From an uncultured Bacteroidota bacterium (GTDB taxonomy: Bacteria; Bacteroidota; Bacteroidia; Flavobacteriales; Flavobacteriaceae), in contig CACJRP010000007.1 of the NCBI GenBank assembly GCA_902595825.1, positions 1-50,679 on the forward strand: a DNA stretch of 50,679 bases, written 5' to 3'. The notes beneath the pieces are model-generated. The model made no database searches. It saw only the letters and a list, made by a program, of their open reading frames with translations, and was not told the DNA's origin. The position numbers and the translations under genes are program-made. Below are positions 34,952-42,660 of the stretch, piece after piece; the first letter of the stretch is position 1, and every line of letters begins with the position of its first letter.

Positions 34952-36814
34952 ATGAAAGCAAAAGTGAAAATTTTACTCTTGTGTACCTTTTATTTTATAA
35001 ATAATTTAAAGGCCCAAGATTTAAAAGATAAAATAGATTCATTAAATACTAAAACATTTTATTTAAACGAAATAACATTAATTGAAAGCCAAATACCAAT
35101 AAAAAGAAGAGAATCTGGAAGGAGTGTTATTAAAATTGATAGTATAGACTTAAAAAAATTTCGTGGAAGAAGTATTTCTGAACTGTTATCAACCAAAGCT
35201 GGAATAATCACTTTGGGAAACGCATCAATTACAGGTCAGAACTTAAGATATGCAATTAGAGGTAGTAACAACAATCAGGTTCTTTTTTTAATTGATGGGG
35301 TTAGGATATCAGATCCTTCAAGAATTGATAATGATTTCGATATAAATTTTTTGAATATAAATCAAATTGAGTCAATTGAGGTTCTAAAAGGTGCTTCAAG
35401 TTCATTGTACGGAAGCTCTGCTTCAGCTGGTGTGATTAACATTACAACAAAAAAAAGTGGCAAGAGAGAGTCCTTAAGTTTTGATTTATTTACTGGGACA
35501 GAAAATGATAACAAAACAAAAATAGATAATTTGACTTACTTTTCTACAAATTTGGGATTTAACAAGGAATTAAGTTTTCTAAAATTAGGACTTAATTTAT
35601 CAACTCTTAACACAAATGGGATGAGCGCTATATCAACAGGTTCAGAGATTGATAATTTTTCTAAATATAATTTTAATATCAATTTATCTAACCAATATGG
35701 ACCTTTTGAATGGTTTGTAATTTTAAATAAATCTCAGATTAAAAATGGTTATGACAATTCCTTCCCAATTGAAGATGCAAATTTTATTGGACTAAGCTTT
35801 TTAGAGTCCCTTACTTCAAGATTTAAATATCAATACGGTAAAGGTGAAATTTCTCTTACGGCTGGCTTCCAAAATACTAGTCGAGAATACAGAGATAATT
35901 ATCCTCTAAATTTCAAATCAATAAATAAAAGCATAGAAATTCTTAATAAAATAAAAATTTCAGATAAAATTTATTCAGTTCAAGGCATACTTTTTCAAGA
36001 CTCTGGTTATGATGGTGTCCCAAATGTTGATCAGGTAGGATTATATTCAAATCTTGTTTATTTGAGCGGAAAAAATTTAAATTTCAGTTTAGGAGGACGA
36101 ATTAATAATCACCAGGCATATGGTAAATTTTTTACATATAGTTTAAATCCTTCCTATAATATTGACATTAAAGAATCAGAAAATATTAAATTATTTGCAA
36201 CTTTAAACTCAGCATTTATTGCACCAAGCTTGTATCAACTCTATGATCCTTATTCAGGAAACAAGGATTTACTGCCAGAAGAAAGTATTTCCAAGGAAAT
36301 TGGTATTGAAATCAATAATGAAAAACGAAATTTATCATTAGTTTTTTTTGAAAGAGAAGAGAATCCGAAGATTATTTACGAATATGATTTTTTAACCTTT
36401 TCAGGAGGATATATTAATTCTCCGTCAGATTTAACCTTTAGAGGTGTTGAAATTGATTATTCGAAAAATTTTTTTAATAAAATGGATTTTAATTTTAATT
36501 ATACCTTCAATGAACTTAAAAAAGGAGCTTTGCAAAGACTTCCAAAACACTCTTTCAATGAATCAATTACATATTATTTAAAAAAAGATAAACAATTATC
36601 TATAATCTATAGATATAGAGGTAAAAGAGAAGCTCTAGGAGGCACAGAAATACTAAACTCATATGGCATAATGGACTTAAGATACTCTTTTCCAAAAAAT
36701 AAAATAAAATTTAATTTTTGGATTAATAATATATTCAATAAAGAGTATGTAGAAATTTTAAATTATACTTCTAAAGGTAGAAACTTACGATTCGGAATTA
36801 GTTATAGTTTTTAA
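34952..36814 (+). CDS. btuB: TonB-dependent receptor, BtuB-like (cobalamin)
   Basis: Outer membrane receptor of 620 residues for energised uptake, almost surely of cobalamin because the riboswitch directly precedes it. There is a signal peptide (to about residue 21, NNLKAQ). Then comes a plug domain with RSISELLSTKAGI, the YAIRGSNNNQVLFLIDGVRI stretch, the IESIEVLKGASSSLYGSSASAGVINITT block and a 22-strand-type barrel ending in an aromatic residue (GISYSF). A CarboxypepD_reg-like N-terminal extension, as found in SusC-type receptors, is absent, so the form is like BtuB. Other uptake genes (btuF, btuC, btuD) are not in the window. The 3' end overlaps the S41 protease gene by 17 bp. Confidence 0.88.
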   Translation: MKAKVKILLLCTFYFINNLKAQDLKDKIDSLNTKTFYLNEITLIESQIPIKRRESGRSVIKIDSIDLKKFRGRSISELLSTKAGIITLGNASITGQNLRYAIRGSNNNQVLFLIDGVRISDPSRIDNDFDINFLNINQIESIEVLKGASSSLYGSSASAGVINITTKKSGKRESLSFDLFTGTENDNKTKIDNLTYFSTNLGFNKELSFLKLGLNLSTLNTNGMSAISTGSEIDNFSKYNFNINLSNQYGPFEWFVILNKSQIKNGYDNSFPIEDANFIGLSFLESLTSRFKYQYGKGEISLTAGFQNTSREYRDNYPLNFKSINKSIEILNKIKISDKIYSVQGILFQDSGYDGVPNVDQVGLYSNLVYLSGKNLNFSLGGRINNHQAYGKFFTYSLNPSYNIDIKESENIKLFATLNSAFIAPSLYQLYDPYSGNKDLLPEESISKEIGIEINNEKRNLSLVFFEREENPKIIYEYDFLTFSGGYINSPSDLTFRGVEIDYSKNFFNKMDFNFNYTFNELKKGALQRLPKHSFNESITYYLKKDKQLSIIYRYRGKREALGGTEILNSYGIMDLRYSFPKNKIKFNFWINNIFNKEYVEILNYTSKGRNLRFGISYSF

Positions 36815-38375
36815 AATCTTCCAATAATTTAAGACTTATTCTATCAACAAGCATCTGTTGAGTTCTAGCAATCTCGGGTTCAGACAGTGGAATTAAAAAC
36901 TCTTTGACTTCAACTTTCTTTTTACTACTCCCAGAAATATGATCTAGAGCTAAGGATAATAGAGGTTCAGTTTTGTCACCTATGGTGCCCAAGTTTGAGG
37001 CCTTTTCCCTATACTCTATGTCAGGTTCTAACCCATAATTATAATCTGCAAAATTCTCACTATTAGCAATTTTTAAAACGATTGGTTGCATCGCATATTT
37101 ATGCTTTGAATTTTTAATTTGTTGGTCGTTATCTGTGTAGTCATATAATGTTATTGATCCCACATTTTTTCCAACTGTTTTTAATCCTATTTGTATAATA
37201 TCAATATGCGGTGTTAATCCATTTATAAGAAGTTCACTTGATGATGCAGTTCTATTTGATGTCAAAACATATAATCTATTTAGGCCGAGGCTTGGAAGTG
37301 GATTTCCGTCAGGTCTCAAGTCGGTAAAATAATTATCAAAATTTAAATCGTCTGATGGATCATCATTAGAGTTTCTGTCTTCAATAAATGCCATTATTTT
37401 TTCATTCCATATTTGTTTTGCAAAAATGGTTCCTGTGAACTGGCCAGTTATCAAACTAGCTAAATAAGTACAGGTATTAACTGAACCTCCTCCGTTGTAT
37501 CTCAAATCTAACACAAGCTCATCCAAATTTTGATTCTTTAAATAAACAAATAAGTCAATCAACTCTTCATTAAAATCTCTATCTGTCTCGCCATCACCGT
37601 TACTATCAATTGTTCCTAAAAATTTATTATACATTACGTATCCTACCTTTTTTGAACCATGTTCAATTATGGAAGTATTATGGACTGGTACTTCTTGAAA
37701 GTTTTCTTCCTTGTTTAGTGTTACACTCACGTCCCTCGAAGTAACTAAATCATTTTCAGGATCATAATTTACAAGTTGAATGCTGTAAGTTTTTTGTTCA
37801 CCATACAAAAGCGACACGTAGTTATCAAAATTCAACTTATTGTTATTCACACTATTAAAAATATCTCCACGTTTTAAACCTTTGCTAAAAGCATCCGATT
37901 CAGGTAATACATACGTTACTGCTCCGATTATACTCTCTCCATCTTCTCTTACATAAAGTTGGAATTTCATACCATTTGAGGCAGTTGTTCCTGAAAGTTG
38001 ATTTTCCAGGACTTCATAGTCCTCCTCAATCCAACTAAATCTATCTTCTTGATGAAGTAGGTCTTCAAAAAACTCCTTGCTGTTTTGTTGAGAATTTAAA
38101 AGTGCAATATATTCACTTTCGGTTGTAGCCTTTGAATCTGCTAAATTGGACACATCTGATTGCCAATAATAATACTGATTTAATCCTTTCCAAATAAAGT
38201 CGTTGATTTCAGTTGAAAGGGTAATTTCTGGAGAAGAATCCTTTGATTCAGAATCGATATTGGAAACAACATTTATTTCGTTGTCGTCAATGTCATTTTT
38301 AGAACATTTTATTATTAGAAAAAGAAATAAGGACAAATAGACTAAAATCTTAATTGTATTTTCAAATTTTATCAT
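36798..38375 (-). CDS. S41 family peptidase, predicted lipoprotein
   Basis: Tail-processing-protease-like Ser/Lys peptidase of 525 residues. A hydrophobic leader ends in FLIIKCSKND, so Cys24 may be lipidated despite Lys at -1; acidic residues shortly after (DIDDNE) could favour surface export as described for Bacteroidota lipoproteins. A PDZ-like stretch (YVLPESDAFSKGLKRGD) precedes the catalytic domain. That domain has LDLRYNGGG, TSNRTASSSELL with the nucleophile among S378-S380, and KTVGKNVGS with the likely general-base Lys. I chose ATG 38375. The in-frame TTG at 38426 would add 17 residues without purpose and overlap purB. It is convergent with the BtuB-like gene, with a 17-bp overlap. 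Confidence 0.87.
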   Translation of the reverse strand: MIKFENTIKILVYLSLFLFLIIKCSKNDIDDNEINVVSNIDSESKDSSPEITLSTEINDFIWKGLNQYYYWQSDVSNLADSKATTESEYIALLNSQQNSKEFFEDLLHQEDRFSWIEEDYEVLENQLSGTTASNGMKFQLYVREDGESIIGAVTYVLPESDAFSKGLKRGDIFNSVNNNKLNFDNYVSLLYGEQKTYSIQLVNYDPENDLVTSRDVSVTLNKEENFQEVPVHNTSIIEHGSKKVGYVMYNKFLGTIDSNGDGETDRDFNEELIDLFVYLKNQNLDELVLDLRYNGGGSVNTCTYLASLITGQFTGTIFAKQIWNEKIMAFIEDRNSNDDPSDDLNFDNYFTDLRPDGNPLPSLGLNRLYVLTSNRTASSSELLINGLTPHIDIIQIGLKTVGKNVGSITLYDYTDNDQQIKNSKHKYAMQPIVLKIANSENFADYNYGLEPDIEYREKASNLGTIGDKTEPLLSLALDHISGSSKKKVEVKEFLIPLSEPEIARTQQMLVDRISLKLLEDFKNYN

Positions 38376-38422
38376 ATTGTAACGTTTCTTAATAAATATT
38401 TTATACAAAAAAAATGCCAAAT

Positions 38423-39775
38423 TCAAATCCCAACATAATTAAAGGGTGTAATATTTTTTAAATCATTTTTGATATCTGCGCCAATTTCAAGGGAATTTAT
38501 AAATTCATGAATTATTGTTTGGTCTATTTTTTTATTATTTCTAGTGAGCTCTTTGAGTTTTTCAAAAGCACCAACATATCCTTCTCTTCTTAAGATAGTT
38601 TGAATTCCTTCAGCCACGACTGACCAATTTTCTTCTAAGTCTTTTGATATTTTGTCATTGTTAATTAATAATTTTGATAATCCTTTGTTCAATGATTTGA
38701 ATGCTACAATAGTGTGAGCAAAAGGGACTCCAATATTTCTTAGTGTTGTACTATCGGTCAAATCTCTTTGAAGTCTTGAAATTGGTAATTTTTGTGAAAG
38801 GTGAATAAATAATGAATTAGCAATACCAAGATTACCTTCAGCGTTTTCAAAATCTATTGGGTTTATCTTATGGGGCATAGCTGACGAACCTACTTCATTT
38901 TTCACTATTTTTTGTTTGAAATAATCCATAGAAATATAATGCCAAATGTCCCTGCACATGTCTATTAAAATATTATTAATCCTTCTTAATGAGTCACATT
39001 GAGAAGAAAAATAATCGTAGTGCTCAATTTGAGTTGTTGGATAGGAGTGTTTGAGGCCAAATTTTGTTTTTAAAAAAGTGGAACTAAAATCCCTCCAATT
39101 AATTTTTGGATAACTTACCATGTGTGCATTATAATTTCCTGTAGCTCCCCCAAACTTAGCTGCATTAGGTATGGAGTTAAGAGTTTTTAATTGATTTTTT
39201 AATCTCTCAATAAAAACCATTATCTCCTTTCCTAATTTTGTAGGTGAAGCGGGTTGACCATGAGTTCTGGCAAGCATAGGAATGTTCTTTGATTCATTTG
39301 AGAGTTTGTTGAGATTTGACAATACTTCATTGATGTAAGGGAAATATTCTTCCTTGATTGCATTTTTAATTGATAGTGGTATGCTAGTATTATTTATATC
39401 TTGAGAAGTAAGACCAAAATGAATAAATTCTTTAAATTTTGATATTCCAATTAAATCAAATTTATTTTTTAAAAAATATTCAATGGCTTTAACATCATGA
39501 TTTGTTTTTTTTTCAATTTTTTTTACTTCCAATGCGTCTTCAACCGTAAATTTTTCATAAATATTTTTTAAATCTTTAATCAATTTTGTTGGAAAGCTTT
39601 TGAGTTCTGGGAGTGGTATTTCAACGAGGGATATGAAATATTCTATTTCAATTATTAGTCTATATTGAATTAAGGCTTTTTCTGAAAAATACCTAGATAG
39701 TGTTTTGATATTATTTTGATATCTTCCATCTATTGGTGAAATTGAATTTAGAGAGTTGATTAGCTCATTTTCCAT
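38423..39775 (-). CDS. purB: Adenylosuccinate lyase
   Basis: Catalyses two fumarate-releasing steps of purine synthesis: SAICAR to AICAR, and adenylosuccinate to AMP. The superfamily signature GSSAMPHKINP is present, along with SPIDGRYQNNIK at the start, HFGLTSQDINN and ARTHGQPASPTKLGKE. The 450 residues are of normal length. A perfect TAnnTTTG box ends 5 nt before the ATG, so its mRNA should be nearly leaderless. The S41 gene starts 47 nt after it on the same strand. Confidence 0.96.
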   Translation of the reverse strand: MENELINSLNSISPIDGRYQNNIKTLSRYFSEKALIQYRLIIEIEYFISLVEIPLPELKSFPTKLIKDLKNIYEKFTVEDALEVKKIEKKTNHDVKAIEYFLKNKFDLIGISKFKEFIHFGLTSQDINNTSIPLSIKNAIKEEYFPYINEVLSNLNKLSNESKNIPMLARTHGQPASPTKLGKEIMVFIERLKNQLKTLNSIPNAAKFGGATGNYNAHMVSYPKINWRDFSSTFLKTKFGLKHSYPTTQIEHYDYFSSQCDSLRRINNILIDMCRDIWHYISMDYFKQKIVKNEVGSSAMPHKINPIDFENAEGNLGIANSLFIHLSQKLPISRLQRDLTDSTTLRNIGVPFAHTIVAFKSLNKGLSKLLINNDKISKDLEENWSVVAEGIQTILRREGYVGAFEKLKELTRNNKKIDQTIIHEFINSLEIGADIKNDLKNITPFNYVGI

Positions 39776-39780
39776 TAATG

Positions 39781-39788
39781 CAAAGATA
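39781..39788 (-). promoter_or_regulatory. Predicted -7 promoter element of purB
   Basis: The minus strand reads TATCTTTG, a full TAnnTTTG match, with only 5 nt to the ATG at 39775. Transcription would start at or within a few bases of the start codon. No TTG is seen at 17-23 nt. Confidence 0.5.
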
Positions 39789-39850
39789 AAGCTTAATCAC
39801 AAAATCGTTGGTTTAATAATTAAATTTATTCAATTAAGTCCTTTTGAATG

Positions 39851-40624
39851 TTAAAGTTGAAGGATTTTAAACTCTTCGTAGCAACCACTAATTGCTTCTA
39901 AAATTTGCAAGTCGTTAGCTTCTCCAATAAAAGCATTGGAGTAATTGCAATTTCTTAAAATTTCTTCAAGATTTACTCTCTTAACTCCAATAAGTTGGAC
40001 TAAAACTTCTCTATCAAATTTTGTTGCGAGTAAATTTTTAATTTCATCATCTTCCCTCATCTTTTTTAACTTTCTCATTTGTTTTGGATTTTTTCCAAAA
40101 AGGTTATATAAAAAGTCAGCAGGATTAAACAGTGATCCAATCGCTTTAGAAATTGAAGATTTATTTCTATTTCCAGCCTCGTATCCCGATTGGGGAAGAC
40201 CGGGAATAGTAAATCTTCCCGCTGGATTAAGAGGGACTTTTTTAATATCTATGTCCAAAAACCCAGTTAATGAATATGGTCTTACTATTACCTCTTCTAA
40301 TGCAAATGAAAGTTGAGTAAGTCTAAAAATAGGAATCCCAAGTTTGATCATATCGTTGCTCACAGGGACTTTTAAAGGTTTAAATCCTAAGTAAGAAAAA
40401 TAAAGAGTATCTTTTGCTTTTACAGCAATTTCGAAATTACCTTCACTATCACTAATGACCCCTTCTACGGAGTTCAAATTAAGAACATGAACACTTGACA
40501 TATATTCATCAGTGCTATCATTTTTGATTTTCCCTTTCAATAGGGAAGTTCGGTCCTGAGCACTAACTAAATTATAGGATAGAGTCAATAAAAATAAATA
40601 ACATATTATTTTAGTAAAAGCCAA
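39851..40624 (-). CDS. CarboxypepD_reg-like domain protein, exported
   Basis: A 257-residue exported protein of unknown role. The start is TTG 40624, giving a signal peptide (to about residue 22, NLVSAQ). Next is a CarboxypepD_reg-like beta-sandwich (about 27-110: LLKGKIKNDSTDEYMSSVHV, GVISDSEGNFEI and the LYFSYLGFKPLKVPV stretch), the domain often found in front of SusC-type receptors. Here no plug or barrel follows. The C-terminal half is helical and charged, with KKMREDDEIKNLL. The rdgB gene is 19 nt upstream, so it may be the last gene of the rlmH-rdgB operon. Confidence 0.75.
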   Translation of the reverse strand: MAFTKIICYLFLLTLSYNLVSAQDRTSLLKGKIKNDSTDEYMSSVHVLNLNSVEGVISDSEGNFEIAVKAKDTLYFSYLGFKPLKVPVSNDMIKLGIPIFRLTQLSFALEEVIVRPYSLTGFLDIDIKKVPLNPAGRFTIPGLPQSGYEAGNRNKSSISKAIGSLFNPADFLYNLFGKNPKQMRKLKKMREDDEIKNLLATKFDREVLVQLIGVKRVNLEEILRNCNYSNAFIGEANDLQILEAISGCYEEFKILQL

Positions 40625-40643
40625 ATCGAATCTTTGTTTTAAA

Positions 40644-41240
40644 TTACAGATATTTTTGTTTATCTAAAAAAATAATTAGTCTTTTAAGAGCTTTTGATCT
40701 ATGACTAATCCTGTTTTTTTGGGTTAAAGTTAACTCTGAGAAAGTTTTTGAATAACCATTTGGAACAAATATTGAGTCGTATCCAAAACCATTTTGACCT
40801 TTTTGTTCAAATATAATTTTTCCATCAATTTTCCCTTCAAAAAAAGATGTTTTACCGTTTAGATTTAATGAAAATACAGATTTAAATCTTGCTTTGGTGT
40901 TTTTGCTTCCAGCTAATAATTCCCATACTTTTTTAATATTATCTTGAGAATTACAGTTTTCGCCTGCAAATCTTGCTGAGTAAACTCCAGGCATGCCGTT
41001 GAGAGATTCTATTTCTAGACCAGTGTCATCAGCAAAACAATCAATTTTAAAATGTTTGAAAATATAATCTGATTTTATTTTTGCATTTTGTTTTAATGTT
41101 TTTCCAGCTTCCTTTATGTCACCCTTAAAACTTAAATCACCCAAGCTTAGCACAGAGATGTTAGATGGCATCATTTTCTTTACCTCATAATATTTTCCAG
41201 TGTTTTGTGTAGCAAATACTAATTTTAATTCGTTATTCAT
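40644..41240 (-). CDS. rdgB: Non-canonical purine NTP pyrophosphatase RdgB/HAM1
   Basis: House-cleaning enzyme that hydrolyses dITP, ITP and XTP to monophosphates. It has FATQNTGKYYEV at the N-terminus, FADDTGLEIESLNGMPGVYS, the GKIIFEQKGQNGFGYDSIF block and the C-terminal SHRSKALKRL. I chose ATG 41240 (198 residues), which fits the family start and overlaps rlmH by 8 nt; ATG 41255 would add five residues and lengthen the overlap to 23 nt. Confidence 0.92.
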   Translation of the reverse strand: MNNELKLVFATQNTGKYYEVKKMMPSNISVLSLGDLSFKGDIKEAGKTLKQNAKIKSDYIFKHFKIDCFADDTGLEIESLNGMPGVYSARFAGENCNSQDNIKKVWELLAGSKNTKARFKSVFSLNLNGKTSFFEGKIDGKIIFEQKGQNGFGYDSIFVPNGYSKTFSELTLTQKNRISHRSKALKRLIIFLDKQKYL

Positions 41241-41697
41241 TATGATAAGGCTCATTATTTATAATTTTTAAGCTTCTGTAAATCTGTTCTAGAATAAAAA
41301 TTCGTATCATTTGATGAGAAAAAGTCATTTTTGATAAGCTTATTTTTTCATTAAATTTTAATTTAAATTCATTATTGAAACCATACGGGCCTCCGATTAC
41401 AAACTTCAAACATTTTATGTTTGCTGAGCAAATTTTTGAATTTAACCATCTAGAAAATCCCTTAGATGAAAAATTTTTACCACTTTCATCAAGAAGAACA
41501 ACATAATCATATCTGTTTATCCCCCTTTCAATTAAGTTTTTTGGCTTAATTGAACTACTTCCCTTTTTTGGTATATAAAATGTTATTTCTTTGACTGAAA
41601 TTTTTAATTTTTTATTTATTCTTTTTAAATAATCTTGGATTATATTTTTGTATTCAATCTTTTTCGTTTTTTCTATACATATTAATTCAATCCTCAT
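41233..41697 (-). CDS. rlmH: 23S rRNA (pseudouridine(1915)-N(3))-methyltransferase RlmH
   Basis: SPOUT-fold methyltransferase acting on pseudouridine 1915 in helix 69 of 23S rRNA. Conserved parts are YVVLLDESGKNFSSKGFS, FVIGGPYGFN and the C-terminal ISLSKMTFSHQMIRIFILEQ, the latter with the knot residues. The 154 residues are normal. It is the first gene of a minus-strand unit with rdgB. Its -7 box lies 5 nt upstream of the ATG. Confidence 0.95.
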   Translation of the reverse strand: MRIELICIEKTKKIEYKNIIQDYLKRINKKLKISVKEITFYIPKKGSSSIKPKNLIERGINRYDYVVLLDESGKNFSSKGFSRWLNSKICSANIKCLKFVIGGPYGFNNEFKLKFNEKISLSKMTFSHQMIRIFILEQIYRSLKIINNEPYHNE

Positions 41698-41701
41698 ATT
41701 G

Positions 41702-41709
41702 CAAAATTA
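41702..41709 (-). promoter_or_regulatory. Predicted -7 promoter element of rlmH
   Basis: The minus strand reads TAATTTTG, a full TAnnTTTG match, with 4 nt between it and the ATG at 41697, so the mRNA should be leaderless or nearly so. No TTG is found at the proper distance. Confidence 0.5.
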
Positions 41710-41744
41710 CAAAGTCAAAAAAAAATAATTTATTTTAAATAGAT

Positions 41745-41752
41745 TAATTTTG
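41745..41752 (+). promoter_or_regulatory. Predicted -7 promoter element of the yihY-priA operon
   Basis: TAATTTTG is a full TAnnTTTG match 11 nt before the ATG at 41764. Together with the rlmH box it makes a 66-bp divergent promoter region. No TTG is seen at 17-23 nt. Confidence 0.5.
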
Positions 41753-41763
41753 AAAAAAAATAA

Positions 41764-42660
41764 ATGATAGATATACTTAAAGAAAAAATAAGAAAATCTC
41801 TTTCCTATATTAAAATTCCTGGATTAAATGGATTTTCACTTCTAGATCTCTTAGAATTATATTTTCTTGGTTTAACTAGGGGTACACTAACATCAAGAGC
41901 GGGCTCTGTTTCCTTTAGTTTCTTTATGGCACTTTTCCCATTCATCCTATTTGTTCTAAACTTGATTCCTTTTATTCCAAAATTTTTTAATATTGAGAAT
42001 TTTGATGCTATTTTATTTAATTTTATAGAAACTATATTACCTCAAGACACCCATACTTTTTTTGAAAAAATTTTTGAGGATATAAAGTCAAAGCCAAGAG
42101 CTGGATTGTTGTCCTCCGTTTTTTTACTCTCTGTTATTTTAACTGCCAATGGAGTAAACTCAATTTTTACAAGTTTTGAGGTTTCATATCATGTTAAAGA
42201 ATTTAGAAACATTTTTAAGCAATATTTTTATTCTCTTGGTGTAAGTTTTATTCTAGCACTTTTATTGTTGGCTTCAGTAATCTCCTTTGTTTCATTCGAA
42301 CTATTATTCCAAAGAATTTTACCGGATTCAATTAATCTAGCTATTTTTTTACAAAATTTAATTTTTGTTCTACTGGCTTACATATCAATTACCATACTTT
42401 ATTATTTTGGGACAATTCAAGGAAAATTTACTGGTTTTTTTTCGCCTGGGGCTCTAATGACCACCCTATTATTTTTCTTTAGTACTTATTTATTTGGAAT
42501 CTATATTGATAATTTTTCAAACTATAACCAATTATATGGTTCAATTGGAGCCTTGCTAATTTTCATGCTTTTTAGTTGGATTAATTCAATAATCTTGCTT
42601 TTAGGATTTGAGTTGAATGCAACAATCAGAAGTTTAAATGAAGAAAAAAAAGCCGAATAA
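41764..42660 (+). CDS. YihY/BrkB family inner membrane protein
   Basis: Integral membrane protein of 298 residues with about six hydrophobic segments; the function of the family is not settled, and the old annotation as ribonuclease BN is wrong. Recognisable parts are SRAGSVSFSFFMALFPFILF, the ANGVNSIFTSFEVSYHV stretch and the C-terminal YNQLYGSIGALLIFMLFSWI, followed by GFELNATI. The stop overlaps the priA start by one base (TAATG), so the two are translated from one message. Confidence 0.9.
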   Translation: MIDILKEKIRKSLSYIKIPGLNGFSLLDLLELYFLGLTRGTLTSRAGSVSFSFFMALFPFILFVLNLIPFIPKFFNIENFDAILFNFIETILPQDTHTFFEKIFEDIKSKPRAGLLSSVFLLSVILTANGVNSIFTSFEVSYHVKEFRNIFKQYFYSLGVSFILALLLLASVISFVSFELLFQRILPDSINLAIFLQNLIFVLLAYISITILYYFGTIQGKFTGFFSPGALMTTLLFFFSTYLFGIYIDNFSNYNQLYGSIGALLIFMLFSWINSIILLLGFELNATIRSLNEEKKAE

